64,000 bases of DNA from Nocardioides exalbidus (GCF_900105585.1 NZ_FNRT01000002.1:4092001-4156000), one strand, 5' to 3'; shown: positions 7,118-17,861, numbered from the stretch's first letter. Notes: generated by a model not told the origin, from the letters alone. Numbers and translations are program-made.

Positions 7118-7984
7118 ATGGCAGAAACCACCGGCGGCACCCCGAACAAGCGCGACCTCGAGGCCGGCATCCAGCAGGACTTCTCGCGCTCGATGTCCTA
7201 CGGCGACTACCTCCGCCTCGACGTGCTGCTCTCGGCCCAGCAGCCCCTGTCGGACCCGCCGCAGCACGACGAGCTGCTCTTCATCGTGCAGCACCAGACC
7301 AGCGAGCTGTGGCTCAAGCTGCTCCTCCACGAGCTGCGCTCCGCGCGCGCCCTGCTGCGCGCCGACGACCTCTCCCCCGCGCTCAAGCGGATGGCACGCA
7401 TCAAGCACATCCAGCACACGCTCACCGACCAGTGGTCCGTGCTCGCCACGCTGACCCCGTCGGAGTACGCCGAGATCCGCCCCTTCCTCGCCACGAGCTC
7501 GGGCTTCCAGTCCGCGCAGTACCGCGAGGTCGAGTTCCTCCTGGGCAACAAGAACGCCGACATGGTCGACGTCTTCGCGCACGACTCCGAGACCCGCTCC
7601 GTGCTCGAGGAGCTGCTGCACGAGCCGTCGCTCTACGACGAGTTCCTCGCCCACCTCGCCCGCCAGGGGTACGCCGTCCCGGCCCGGCTGCTCGACCGCG
7701 ACTGGTCATTGCCGCACACCTCTGACTCCGAGCTCGTGGACCTCTTCGCCACGGTCTACGCCGCGCCGTCCGAGCACTGGGGCGTCTACGAGACCTGCGA
7801 GGAGCTCGTCGACATCGAGGACGCCTTCCAGCAGTGGCGCTTCCGCCACCTCCAGGTCGTCCAGCGGGTGATCGGGCACAAGGTCGGCACGGGCGGGTCG
7901 TCCGGCGTCGACTTCCTCCGTCGCGCGCTGTCGCTGACCTTCTTCCCCGAGCTCTACGAGGTGCGCACGCGCATCGGCCAGTGA
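7118..7984 (+). CDS. kynA: tryptophan 2,3-dioxygenase
   Basis: Haem enzyme that opens the indole ring of L-tryptophan to N-formylkynurenine, the first step of the kynurenine route. The 288-residue length is normal. Family segments are YGDYLRLDVLLSAQQP near residue 28, DELLFIVQHQTSELWLKLLLHEL with the distal-pocket histidine, and WRFRHLQVVQRVIGHKVGTGGSSGVDFL with the proximal haem histidine and substrate loop. No kynureninase or formamidase gene is nearby. It shares a 41-nt divergent promoter region with the glycosylase gene, probably by chance. Confidence 0.96.
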   Translation: MAETTGGTPNKRDLEAGIQQDFSRSMSYGDYLRLDVLLSAQQPLSDPPQHDELLFIVQHQTSELWLKLLLHELRSARALLRADDLSPALKRMARIKHIQHTLTDQWSVLATLTPSEYAEIRPFLATSSGFQSAQYREVEFLLGNKNADMVDVFAHDSETRSVLEELLHEPSLYDEFLAHLARQGYAVPARLLDRDWSLPHTSDSELVDLFATVYAAPSEHWGVYETCEELVDIEDAFQQWRFRHLQVVQRVIGHKVGTGGSSGVDFLRRALSLTFFPELYEVRTRIGQ

Positions 7985-8049
7985 GCGGCTGTCGATGTGG
8001 GGGTGGGCCGGCCGTCATCCCCGTGAGACCCGGACGAGAGGAAGATGCG

Positions 8050-8403
8050 ATGAGCGACTACGTGGTGCTGTTCCCCGCGGACGACGAGGCCGCATGGGCG
8101 GCCGGCACGGACGCCGACCACCAGCGGACCCACGACACCGACGCCGAGTTCGCGGCGCGGCTGAAGGCGATCGGCGGCGCGATCACCGGCGGCGCGGGGC
8201 TCGCGCCCAGCAGCACCGCCCGCACCCTCCGCCGTACGGAGTCCGGGGCGATGGTCACCGACGGGCCCTACGCCGAGACGGTCGAGCAGGTCTCGGGGTT
8301 CTACCTCGTCACCTGCGACAGCTACGACGACCTGGTCGGAGCCGCGCAGGTGCTCACGCAGGCGCACCCGGTGGTCGAGATCCGCCCCGTCGACAACGGC
8401 TGA
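8050..8403 (+). CDS. YCII-related (DGPF) domain protein
   Basis: A 117-residue protein with the DGPF/YCII signature VTDGPYAETVEQVSGFYLVTC near residues 74-95. The family has a ferredoxin-like fold, often lies next to extracytoplasmic sigma factor genes, and its biochemical role is not established. No sigma factor is adjacent here. A clear Shine-Dalgarno AGAGGAAG precedes ATG 8050, unlike the many leaderless genes around it. It follows kynA on the same strand with a 65-nt gap and may be co-transcribed. Confidence 0.85.
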   Translation: MSDYVVLFPADDEAAWAAGTDADHQRTHDTDAEFAARLKAIGGAITGGAGLAPSSTARTLRRTESGAMVTDGPYAETVEQVSGFYLVTCDSYDDLVGAAQVLTQAHPVVEIRPVDNG

Positions 8404-8444
8404 GCACGTGGCCGGGGCCCTCGCCCGCCCGGGTCCTCCGTGCC

Positions 8445-8450
8445 TAGGCT
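8445..8450 (+). promoter_or_regulatory. probable pepN -10 box
   Basis: TAGGCT with the start codon about 58 nt downstream, so pepN should have a short 5' leader carrying a GTGAGGA ribosome-binding site. Confidence 0.45.
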
Positions 8451-8508
8451 GCAGGTGTCGTCCCGACCGGGCGGCACTCCCAGCACCAACAGCGAGTGAG
8501 GACCACCC

Positions 8509-10941
<2,433 letters not shown>

Positions 10942-10962
10942 GGCAGCGCTGCTCGGGGTCCC

Positions 10963-11790
10963 TCAGAGGAGACGGCCGCAGGTGGGCCACGGCGAGCGTC
11001 CGCGCTGCTGGTAGAGCAGCTTGGCGCGGTAGGTCTGCTCGGCGGCGGAGGCCGAGGTGGGGACGCCCGAGCCGCCGACGCTGCGCCAGGTGCCGATGTC
11101 GAACTGGTAGAGCCCGTAGTAGCCGGCCGGGTTCACGGCCTTCGGGTTGCCGCCGGACTCGCAGCCGGCGAGCGCGGCCCAGTTGAGGCCGTCGGCGCCC
11201 GGCACGGACCAGGCCTCACGGCCGACGAGCACGCGACGCGGGCGCGACTCCTTGACGACGTCGGTCCTGACCACGCGGTACTTCACGGGCTCGCCGTTGT
11301 GCAGCGTCTTCACCGCCACGACCTTGCGCACGCCTGCGCGACCGGTGCTGACCACCTTGCGCTTCCCGGGCTTCAGCCTGGTCGTGAAGACCTCCACGGT
11401 GCCCTTGCGGATCTTCACGCGCTTGACCTTGCGCTCCTTGGCGACCTGCGTCAGGCGTACGACGTCGCCCTCACGCAGCCGCTTCCTCGGACCGGACACG
11501 GTGCGGCCGTCGCGGACGACGTCGACGAGGTCCAGCGAACCGACGGCGACGCCGTGCGCCTCGAGCACCTTGGTCGGCCACACCTGCGGAACGGTGACGA
11601 CCTCGACGGGCGGCTGGTCGGCGACCTTCAGGCTCACGTCGACGGGCGCCTGCTCACGCGCGGGCTGCGCGACGGCTGCGCCGGGCACGAGGGTCAGCGC
11701 GAGCGCGGCGGCCGCGACGCCGGCGGCGATGCCGCGCGGGCCGATGGTTCGGGCTCGGTGGAAGGGGGTGGGTGTGGTGGTGGCACGCAC
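10963..11790 (-). CDS. resuscitation-promoting factor (G5 + transglycosylase-like domain)
   Basis: A secreted muralytic enzyme of the Rpf family that cleaves peptidoglycan and promotes exit from dormancy. The 275-residue chain has a signal peptide (hydrophobic run 21-41), a ubiquitin-like DUF348 stretch near 50-105, a G5-like domain near 110-190, and the Rpf domain at 200-275. The catalytic glutamate is E211 in GCESGGNP; C210 and C271 should form the usual disulfide. It resembles RpfB but with one DUF348 unit instead of three. It lies downstream of the ArsR-like regulator gene on the same strand with a 178-nt gap, long enough for its own promoter. Confidence 0.92.
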   Translation of the reverse strand: MRATTTPTPFHRARTIGPRGIAAGVAAAALALTLVPGAAVAQPAREQAPVDVSLKVADQPPVEVVTVPQVWPTKVLEAHGVAVGSLDLVDVVRDGRTVSGPRKRLREGDVVRLTQVAKERKVKRVKIRKGTVEVFTTRLKPGKRKVVSTGRAGVRKVVAVKTLHNGEPVKYRVVRTDVVKESRPRRVLVGREAWSVPGADGLNWAALAGCESGGNPKAVNPAGYYGLYQFDIGTWRSVGGSGVPTSASAAEQTYRAKLLYQQRGRSPWPTCGRLL

Positions 11791-11968
11791 GTGCTTCAGA
11801 CCTCACTGGTTGCGCGCCGGGGTGGCGCTCGGACGCGACGCCGTCTCGTCAGGCGTCGAGGCCGCGGCGCACGTTCACCTCACGATGGGAGGCGCCTCGT
11901 CCAGGGCGAGGGCACTGCCTGCGGCGCCACCACCAGAACATGTTGGCCCGGACATGTCGAATCGAGGG
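11791..11968 (-). promoter_or_regulatory. rpf upstream region
   Basis: Two ACATGT palindromes (11937-11944 and 11951-11958, centres 14 nt apart) lie far upstream. A 7-bp hairpin (CGACGCC/GGCGTCG) lies in the likely 5' leader. Many actinobacterial rpf leaders carry a cyclic-di-AMP riboswitch, but I could not align this one to that motif. Confidence 0.35.
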
Positions 11969-13036
11969 CTACTGCACGATGGAGCTGATCACCTGCGGTC
12001 CGAGCTGCATCAGCGTGGCCACGTCGAGTCGGTGGTGCACGTGGCGACCGTCGCGCTCCGAGGTCAGCAACCCCACGCTGCGCAGCTTCGCGAGGTGCCG
12101 GGAGACCTGCGACACCGGCATCCCGGTGCGGTGCGCGAGGTCGGTCGTGGTGATCGCTTCGTTGACGAGGTGGCGGCAGAGCTCGAGGCGGTTGGCGTCC
12201 GAGATCACGGACAGTCGACGGCGTACCTCCACGACGTGCTCGGGCGACTCCTGCCCCAGCACCGGGAACTGCACCACGACCGGGAACGGCGGCTCCCCGC
12301 GCACGATGAGGTGCGGTCGGCCGAGCACGGTCGGCACGAGCAGCACCGGGCGGTGCTGCGGCGCGAGCCGCAGCTGCTGCAGCTTGTCGAAGCGGACGGT
12401 CGAGGTGTCCCCGATCGCGCGGGCACCGGGACTCACGATGCACAGCAGGTCGACGGGGGTCGCCGGGCGCTGCCGCGTGATGCGGGTGACCTCGTCGCCC
12501 AGGCGCACAGCGAGGTGGCGCCACTCCGCGTCGAAGAACTCCTCGCGGCACCTCCCCAGCAGGTGCAGCAGGTCGTCGCGGAACGCTACCGGGTCGGCGA
12601 CGAGCCGCCGGGCCAGCTCGCCGCGCGTGAAGGACCTCGCGTCGCAGGCGCGGACGTAGGCCTCCTCGCCGCCGGCCAGGAGGGCGTCCCCGGCCTCGCT
12701 CGCTCCGTGGACGGTGCCGGCGACGCTCGCCAGGAACTCCCCGTCGGGGATGGCAGCCACGCGCGCGAGCTCGACGTCGAGCGGGACGTCGACGGGCCGC
12801 TCCAGCGGCAGCAGCACCCGGCTGCGTCGCCGCGCCCAGAGGGGCGCGAACGTCCTCAGGTCCGAGCGCAACCCGCCGGACAGGCCGCCACCGACCCGCT
12901 CCAGCCAGACGCGTGCACCGAAGTGGTGGTCGGGCTCGGCCAGGGCGTGCAGGCAGGCCTGGAGCTCGGCCAGCGGCGAGACGGCCACCGTGACCTGGGA
13001 GAGCACGACCCCGGACAGGTCCAGCGTCACCGGCAC
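11969..13036 (-). CDS. DUF5937/ArsR-family transcriptional regulator
   Basis: A 355-residue regulator with a long N-terminal effector-type region (DUF5937-like, residues 1-260) and a C-terminal winged helix of the ArsR type: RRLSVISDANRLELCRHL, the recognition helix MPVSQVSRHLAKLRSVGLL, and wing RDGRHVHHRL. The usual ArsR metal cysteines are absent, so a metal ligand is unlikely. It is divergent from the CocE/NonD hydrolase-AbgT pair and should repress it and itself. GTG 13036 is placed by a -10/-35 promoter whose -35 lies inside an 18-bp palindrome. Confidence 0.85.
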   Translation of the reverse strand: MPVTLDLSGVVLSQVTVAVSPLAELQACLHALAEPDHHFGARVWLERVGGGLSGGLRSDLRTFAPLWARRRSRVLLPLERPVDVPLDVELARVAAIPDGEFLASVAGTVHGASEAGDALLAGGEEAYVRACDARSFTRGELARRLVADPVAFRDDLLHLLGRCREEFFDAEWRHLAVRLGDEVTRITRQRPATPVDLLCIVSPGARAIGDTSTVRFDKLQQLRLAPQHRPVLLVPTVLGRPHLIVRGEPPFPVVVQFPVLGQESPEHVVEVRRRLSVISDANRLELCRHLVNEAITTTDLAHRTGMPVSQVSRHLAKLRSVGLLTSERDGRHVHHRLDVATLMQLGPQVISSIVQ

Positions 13037-13071
13037 CTCGCCACGCTAGACAGTTGACGCATGTGCGTCAA
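13037..13071 (-). promoter_or_regulatory. regulator promoter, leaderless, with -35 inside operator
   Basis: On the minus strand the -35 TTGACG (13066-13071), a 17-nt spacer and the -10 TAGCGT (13043-13048) make a near-consensus housekeeping promoter, 6 nt before GTG 13036. Confidence 0.7.
13054..13071. promoter_or_regulatory. palindromic operator TTGACGCA-TG-TGCGTCAA
   Basis: Two perfect 8-bp arms around a TG centre lie over the regulator's -35 box and about 30 nt upstream of the hydrolase -10 box. This is the best candidate binding site for the adjacent ArsR-type regulator. The assignment is inferred from position and symmetry. Confidence 0.7.
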
Positions 13072-13100
13072 ACATCGCGGAGGAGCCCGGATCGCGAACC

Positions 13101-13114
13101 TAGGGTCCACCGCT
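13101..13114 (+). promoter_or_regulatory. -10 box of hydrolase gene
   Basis: TAGGGT at 13101-13106, 8 nt before ATG 13115; the spacing is one or two bases longer than in the other leaderless genes here. Confidence 0.5.
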
Positions 13115-15057
13115 ATGACGCACGCCACACACCTCCGCACGTCCGCCAGCGAGCTCGCCTGGGAGCCGGTGGCCGACGGGGTCTGGCGAGCCGTCGCACC
13201 GATGCGCACCCGCGACGGCACGATGCTGGTCGCCGACGTCTACGCCGGCGACGCCGGCCGAGTGCGGCGACCCGTCCTCCTCGAGCGGACGCCGTACGGC
13301 CGCCGGAAGGCACGTCCCTCCGACGCCGTGCTCGACGGCGCCGACCCGGCGTCGCCGGAGGTGGTCGCGGCCCGGTTCGTCGCCCGCGGATTCGTCGTCG
13401 TGCGGCAGGACTGCCGCGGTCGCGGCGACTCCGAGGGCCGCTTCACCAAGTATGTCGACGAGGCCGAGGACGGCTACGACTCCGTGGCGTGGGCGGCCGC
13501 GCAACCCTGGAGCGACGGTCGCGTCGCGACGATGGGCGTGTCCTACTCAGCGCACGCCCAGACCGCCCTCGCCGCGCTGCACCCCGAGGCGCTGGTCGCG
13601 ATGTTCGTCGACTCGGGCGGCTTCGCGAGCGCGTACGAGTCCGGGGTGCGGATGGGCGGCGCCTTCGAGCTCAAGCAGGCCACGTGGGCACTGCGGCGGG
13701 CAGCGGGGGACGCGCGGGACGGTGACTCGCTTGCTCGCCAGGCCGTCGCGGACGAGCCAGTCGAGGAGTGGTTCCGCCGCCTGCCGTGGCGGCGCGGGCA
13801 CTCGCCCCTGCGGCACGTCCCGGCCTACGAGGACTACTTCTTCGACCAGTGGGAGCACGAGGACTTCGGCCCCTGGTGGACCCAGCCCGCGCTCTACGCC
13901 CGCGGCCACGCACACCGCTTCCCCGACGTGCCGAGCCTCCACCTCTGCAGCTGGTACGACCCCTACGTCCGCACCGCGGTCGAGAACTTCCAGACCCTCA
14001 GCCGACTCGGCGAGGCTCCGGTACGGCTCGTGCTCGGGCCCTGGACACACGGCCGGCGCAGCGACACGTTCGCCGGCGACGTCGACCTCGGCCCCGAGGC
14101 CGCGCTCGAGGGCAGCCTCGCCGAGGACTACGTGGCGATGCGGGCCGACTGGTTCACCGCACGCCTGGCCGGGGTGCCCGACAGCGCCCCACCGGTCCGC
14201 TGGTTCCTGATGGGCGGCGGGCCCGGCGACGTGGACGCGCAGGGGCGCCTGCGCCACGGCGGCCGCTGGCGCACGGCCGACACCTGGCCGCCGGGGTCGA
14301 CGGCCCCGCGGCAGTTCCACCTGCACCCCGACGGGGTGCTCGCCGAGGCACCCCCCGCGCCGGGCCACAGCATCAGCTGGGACCACGACCCGGCCGATCC
14401 CGTCCCGACCATCGGGGGCAGGTGACCTCCGGTGAGCCGGTGATGTCCGGCGGCGCGTACGACCAGCGCCCCGGCCCCGACACGTTCGTCGTCCGGCCCA
14501 CGACCCTCCCCCTGGCATCACGCCCCGACGTCCTGGTCTTCCAGACCGAGCCGCTCGACGAGGCCGTCGTCGTGGCCGGACCCGTCGTCGCGCGCCTGAG
14601 CGTCTCGTCGACCGCCGTCGACACGGACATCACCGTCAAGCTCGTCGACGTCCACCCCCCGACGCCGCACCACCCGGCGGGCTTCGCGATGAACGTCACC
14701 GAGGGCATCCTCCGCTGCCGCTACCGCGACGGCTTCGACACCCCGATCCCGATGGAGCCCGGGGAGGTCTACGAGATCGAGGTGGTGGCTCCCGACACCG
14801 CCAACCTGTTCGCTGCGGGCCACCGCATCCGGGTCGATGTCGCCTCGAGCAGCTTCCCGCGCTTCGACGTCAACCCCGGCACCGGCGGTCAGGTCGCCGG
14901 CTCACGCCGGTCCGTCGTCGCCACCAACACCCTCCACCTCGGCACGTCGCACCTGGAGCTGCGGGTCGAACGGCCCACGGACCCGGACGTGGCGACTCCG
15001 GTCGACGACCATCACGATGAGGAGCACCACCATGAGGAGCACCACCATGACCACTGA
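13115..15057 (+). pseudogene. CocE/NonD-family hydrolase, split by a one-base frameshift at 14414-14422
   Basis: Alpha/beta hydrolase of the X-Pro dipeptidyl-peptidase (S15)/cocaine esterase group, cleaving an acyl ester or amide. The first frame (13115-14425, 436 residues) holds the nucleophile S143 in GVSYS, VVVRQDCRGRGDSEGRF before it and the LGPWTHGRR histidine segment. It stops right after DPVPTIGG. The second frame (from GTG 14422) continues at once with VTSGEPVMSGGAYDQRP and the C-terminal jelly-roll domain. One extra G in GGGGG (14414-14418) restores TIGGQVTSGEP, as the family normally reads. This is either an assembly undercall or a real break; the GTGA overlap could allow two-chain expression. 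The last residues are a His/Glu-rich tail overlapping the transporter start. Confidence 0.82.
15017..15046 (+). repeat. 15-bp tandem duplication carrying Shine-Dalgarno and start
   Basis: ATGAGGAGCACCACC occurs twice in a row (15017-15031, 15032-15046) and is followed by ATG 15047. Each unit supplies GAGGAG 7 nt before the next ATG. In the hydrolase frame the units encode DEEHH and HEEHH of its His-rich tail. Confidence 0.85.
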
Positions 15058-16600
15058 CGCGCAGCTGGCCGGACCCACCCCACCGCGGACGCGGATGACG
15101 GCGTTCCTCGCCCGCGTGGAGCGGGTCGGCAACCGGCTCCCCCACCCGTTCTGGTTGTTCTGGGTGCTCTTCGTCCTCCTCGCCGTCGCCAGCGCCGTGC
15201 TGTCGGCGGCAGGGGTGAGCGTCGCGGACCCCGCGACCGGCGACGCGGTGACCGTCCGCAACGCCCTCTCCGCCGACTCGATCCGCGAGCTGGTCTCGGG
15301 CACCCAGGAGTCCTACCTCGCGTTCGGACCGGTCGGCACGGTGCTCATCACGATGCTCGGTCTCGCGGTCGCCGACCGCTCCGGGCTCCTCGAGGCCGTC
15401 GTCCGCCGGTCCCTCGCCCGGGTGAGGCCGGGCTGGGTCGTCTTCGCGGTGTGCATCGTCGGCGCGATGTCGAAGATCCTGGAGTACAGCGCGTACGTCG
15501 TCGTCATCCCGCTCGCCGCGATCGCCTTCCGCCAGGTCGGGCGCTCTCCCATGCTCGGCATGATCGTGGCGTTCCTGTCGATCAACGCGGCCGGTGACGC
15601 CAACCCCTTCATCGCTCCGGGCGACGTGATCTTCGCCGACATCGCGACGCAGGCGGCGCGGATCGTCGACCCGAGCGCAGTGGTGCGCCCGACTGACAAC
15701 ACCTACTTCACGACGGTGTCGGCCCTCGTCCTGGCCGGCGTGCTCACCCTGGTCACCGAGAGGGTCCTGGCCCGCCGCGAGCACGAGCTCGTGCCCGACC
15801 CGGGCGCGACCGGCCCGAGCGTCGCGCCACGGCTCGACATCTCCGAGGCCGTCGAGAAGCGCGCGCTGCGCGCGACCGGTCTCGTCGCGGTCGCCTTCCT
15901 CGGATCCCTGGTCCTCGCGATGGTGCCGGCCGGGTCACCGTTGCGCGGTGAGGACGGCGGCATCCTCGAGTCGACGCTGTTCAGCGGCATCGCCGTCTTC
16001 ATCAGCCTGTTCTTCTTCTGCGTCGGCGCGACCTTCGCCCAGCTGACCGGACAGCTGCGCGGGTCGGCCGACCTGCCGCTCTTCATGGCGGACGGCCTGC
16101 GCTCCGTCGCACCGCTGCTGGTCCTGTTCTTCGCGATCTCGCAGTTCCTGGCACTGTTCTCGTGGACCGGGATCAGCACGGTGGTCGCCGTCAACGGCGC
16201 CGACGTCCTCGAAAGGCTGGACGCTCCGATCTTCGTCGTCCTCATGATGTTGATCGGGGGCATCGCGCTGCTCAACCTGCTCATCACCAGCGGATCAGCC
16301 CTCTGGGCGCTGCTCGCGTCGGTCATCATCCCGATGACACAGCTCATCGGCGCCAACCCGGCGACGGTGATGGCTGTCTATCGCATCGCCGACTCGTGCA
16401 CGAACTCCATCACCCCGATGAGCTCGACCTTCATCCTCACCGTCGGCTACCTCCAGACCTACCGGAAGTCGGCCGGCATCGGGACGCTGGTGTCCTACAC
16501 GTTGCCCGCCGCCCTCGCGATGCTCGTCGCATGGACCGCCCTCTTCGCGCTCTGGTACGCCGTCGGGCTCCCGCTCGGACCCGGCGCCCCGGTCCGGTGA
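15047..16600 (+). CDS. AbgT-family transporter
   Basis: A 517-residue inner-membrane protein of the AbgT family (p-aminobenzoyl-glutamate transporter/antimetabolite exporter), with many hydrophobic helices and the family start FLARVERVGNRLPHPFWLFWVLF. Other conserved segments are MSKILEYSAYVVVIPLAAIAF, AAGDANPFIAPGDVIFADIA and YRIADSCTNSITPMSSTF. Three ATGs fit (15017, 15032, 15047); 15047 has GAGGAG 7 nt upstream and gives the shortest, family-like N-terminus. It overlaps the hydrolase 3' end by 11 nt, so the two are coupled. With the hydrolase, import and cleavage of an acyl-amino acid or dipeptide-like compound is plausible but inferred. It ends 16 nt from the convergent monooxygenase gene. 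Confidence 0.9.
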   Translation: MTTDAQLAGPTPPRTRMTAFLARVERVGNRLPHPFWLFWVLFVLLAVASAVLSAAGVSVADPATGDAVTVRNALSADSIRELVSGTQESYLAFGPVGTVLITMLGLAVADRSGLLEAVVRRSLARVRPGWVVFAVCIVGAMSKILEYSAYVVVIPLAAIAFRQVGRSPMLGMIVAFLSINAAGDANPFIAPGDVIFADIATQAARIVDPSAVVRPTDNTYFTTVSALVLAGVLTLVTERVLARREHELVPDPGATGPSVAPRLDISEAVEKRALRATGLVAVAFLGSLVLAMVPAGSPLRGEDGGILESTLFSGIAVFISLFFFCVGATFAQLTGQLRGSADLPLFMADGLRSVAPLLVLFFAISQFLALFSWTGISTVVAVNGADVLERLDAPIFVVLMMLIGGIALLNLLITSGSALWALLASVIIPMTQLIGANPATVMAVYRIADSCTNSITPMSSTFILTVGYLQTYRKSAGIGTLVSYTLPAALAMLVAWTALFALWYAVGLPLGPGAPVR

Positions 16601-16616
16601 CGGCACACTCGCCGAC

Positions 16617-17831
16617 TCAGGGCCTGCGGAGGTCGGTCACGCCTGCGTAGTCGGGCAGCTCCGGGCCGCCGACCGCACGCTCGACCAACGCCGTGATGGC
16701 GTCCATGTCGGGCTCGGCGGCCGGTGCCCCGGCCGGTTCTCCGGTCGGCTCGGCCCCGGGGGCGTCCGCCGTGAGCATCCCCACGTGCATCCGCCCGATC
16801 TCCTGGTTGGCCTCGACGTAGTCGCGCATCCGTGCCTCGTAGCCGGCGAACCCCGCAGCCGGGTCCCAGTCGGCGGCCGCGAGCTCGCCGGCCAGCACGT
16901 ACGCCCCGACGAGGGCCAGCCCCGTGCCGGCCCCGGACATCGGGGAGGCGCTGAACGCAGCGTCGCCGAGCAGCCCGACGCGGCCCCTCGACCAGTGCTC
17001 CATGACGACCTGGGCGACCTGGTCGAGGTAGAAGTCGGGCGCGCTGTCGAGGTGCTCCAGGATGCGCGGGGTCTCCCACCCGAAGCCGGCCATGTGCTCG
17101 CGCAGCAACCGCTTCTGGGCGTCGACGTCACGATGGTCCACGTCGAAGTCCCGGGCGGGGAACGACAGCATCGCGATCGCCCGGTCGGGGTCGGGCACCG
17201 GTCGCAGGCCCGCCCACCGACCGCCCTGCTGGTGGTCGAGCAGCCAGCCGTCGACGCCGAACACGTTGGGCACGGTGTAGAACGCCAGCACCAGCCCGAG
17301 GTGGCGTACGAACTCCTCCCGCGGCCCGAACACCATGCCGCGCAGCGCCGAGTGCAGCCCATCCGCGCCGATCACCAGGTCGAAGCGCTCGCGCCGACCG
17401 CTCGCGAAGGTGACGTCGACACCGTCCGCGTCCTGGGTGAGCTCGGCGATCCGGTCACCGAAGACGTAGTCCACGCCGGCGCGGGTGTCGTCGTACAGCA
17501 CCTGCGCGAGGTCCCCGCGCAGCACCTCGATCTCGGAGACGTACCCGTCGCCGTCGTCGTCCGAGGCGCTGAAGGTCTCGAGCACGTTGCCGTCGGCGTC
17601 GACCGAGTACGCCCCGCGCGAGTTCGTGCACACCGCGCGGACCGCCTCGTCGAGCCCCATCCGCCGGATGACCTCCTTGGCCACCCCGCGCGCGTCGACG
17701 GCCTGCCCGCCGGGGCGGAGGCCGGGCGCCTGCTCGACCACGGTGACCTGCGCACCTCGACGGTGCAGCCAGTGGGCCAGTGCCGGCCCTGCGATGCTCG
17801 CGCCCGACACCAGCACGTTGACGTTGCTCAC
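16617..17831 (-). CDS. FAD-dependent aromatic-type monooxygenase
   Basis: A 404-residue flavoprotein of the p-hydroxybenzoate hydroxylase/TetX group. The FAD dinucleotide fold is at the start (VLVSGASIAGPALAHWLHRRG, with S replacing the second glycine of GxGxxG), the DG motif is VIGADGLHSALR and the GD motif is VGLLGDAAFSASPMSGAGTG. It should use NAD(P)H and O2 to hydroxylate a small aromatic or enol substrate that is unknown. GTG 17831 has GAGAGGAG upstream; a longer in-frame extension to 17939 lacks conserved sequence. The C-terminus carries an Ala/Pro/Glu-rich insert (GAEPTGEPAGAPAAEPD). The upstream gap holds a palindrome. Confidence 0.88.
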   Translation of the reverse strand: MSNVNVLVSGASIAGPALAHWLHRRGAQVTVVEQAPGLRPGGQAVDARGVAKEVIRRMGLDEAVRAVCTNSRGAYSVDADGNVLETFSASDDDGDGYVSEIEVLRGDLAQVLYDDTRAGVDYVFGDRIAELTQDADGVDVTFASGRRERFDLVIGADGLHSALRGMVFGPREEFVRHLGLVLAFYTVPNVFGVDGWLLDHQQGGRWAGLRPVPDPDRAIAMLSFPARDFDVDHRDVDAQKRLLREHMAGFGWETPRILEHLDSAPDFYLDQVAQVVMEHWSRGRVGLLGDAAFSASPMSGAGTGLALVGAYVLAGELAAADWDPAAGFAGYEARMRDYVEANQEIGRMHVGMLTADAPGAEPTGEPAGAPAAEPDMDAITALVERAVGGPELPDYAGVTDLRRP

Positions 17832-17845
17832 GGGAGCTCCTCTCG

Positions 17846-17861
17846 TCCGTCGACCGACGGA
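17846..17861. promoter_or_regulatory. palindrome TCCGTCG-AC-CGACGGA upstream of monooxygenase
   Basis: Perfect 7-bp arms around AC, 15 nt before the monooxygenase start and overlapping the position of its leader. It could be an operator or an mRNA hairpin near the ribosome-binding site. No regulator gene is adjacent. Confidence 0.5.

Noticed and set aside
11791..11968. A cyclic-di-AMP (ydaO-type) riboswitch in the rpf leader.
   Set aside because: Expected by analogy with other actinobacterial rpf genes, but only a short GGTGAA word is present and the conserved core and stem pattern could not be aligned. A covariance-model search would settle it.
15047..16600. The CocE hydrolase-AbgT pair as a phage or plasmid resistance insertion.
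   Set aside because: Base composition and codon choice look like the neighbours, and no integrase, tRNA junction or terminal repeats are present.
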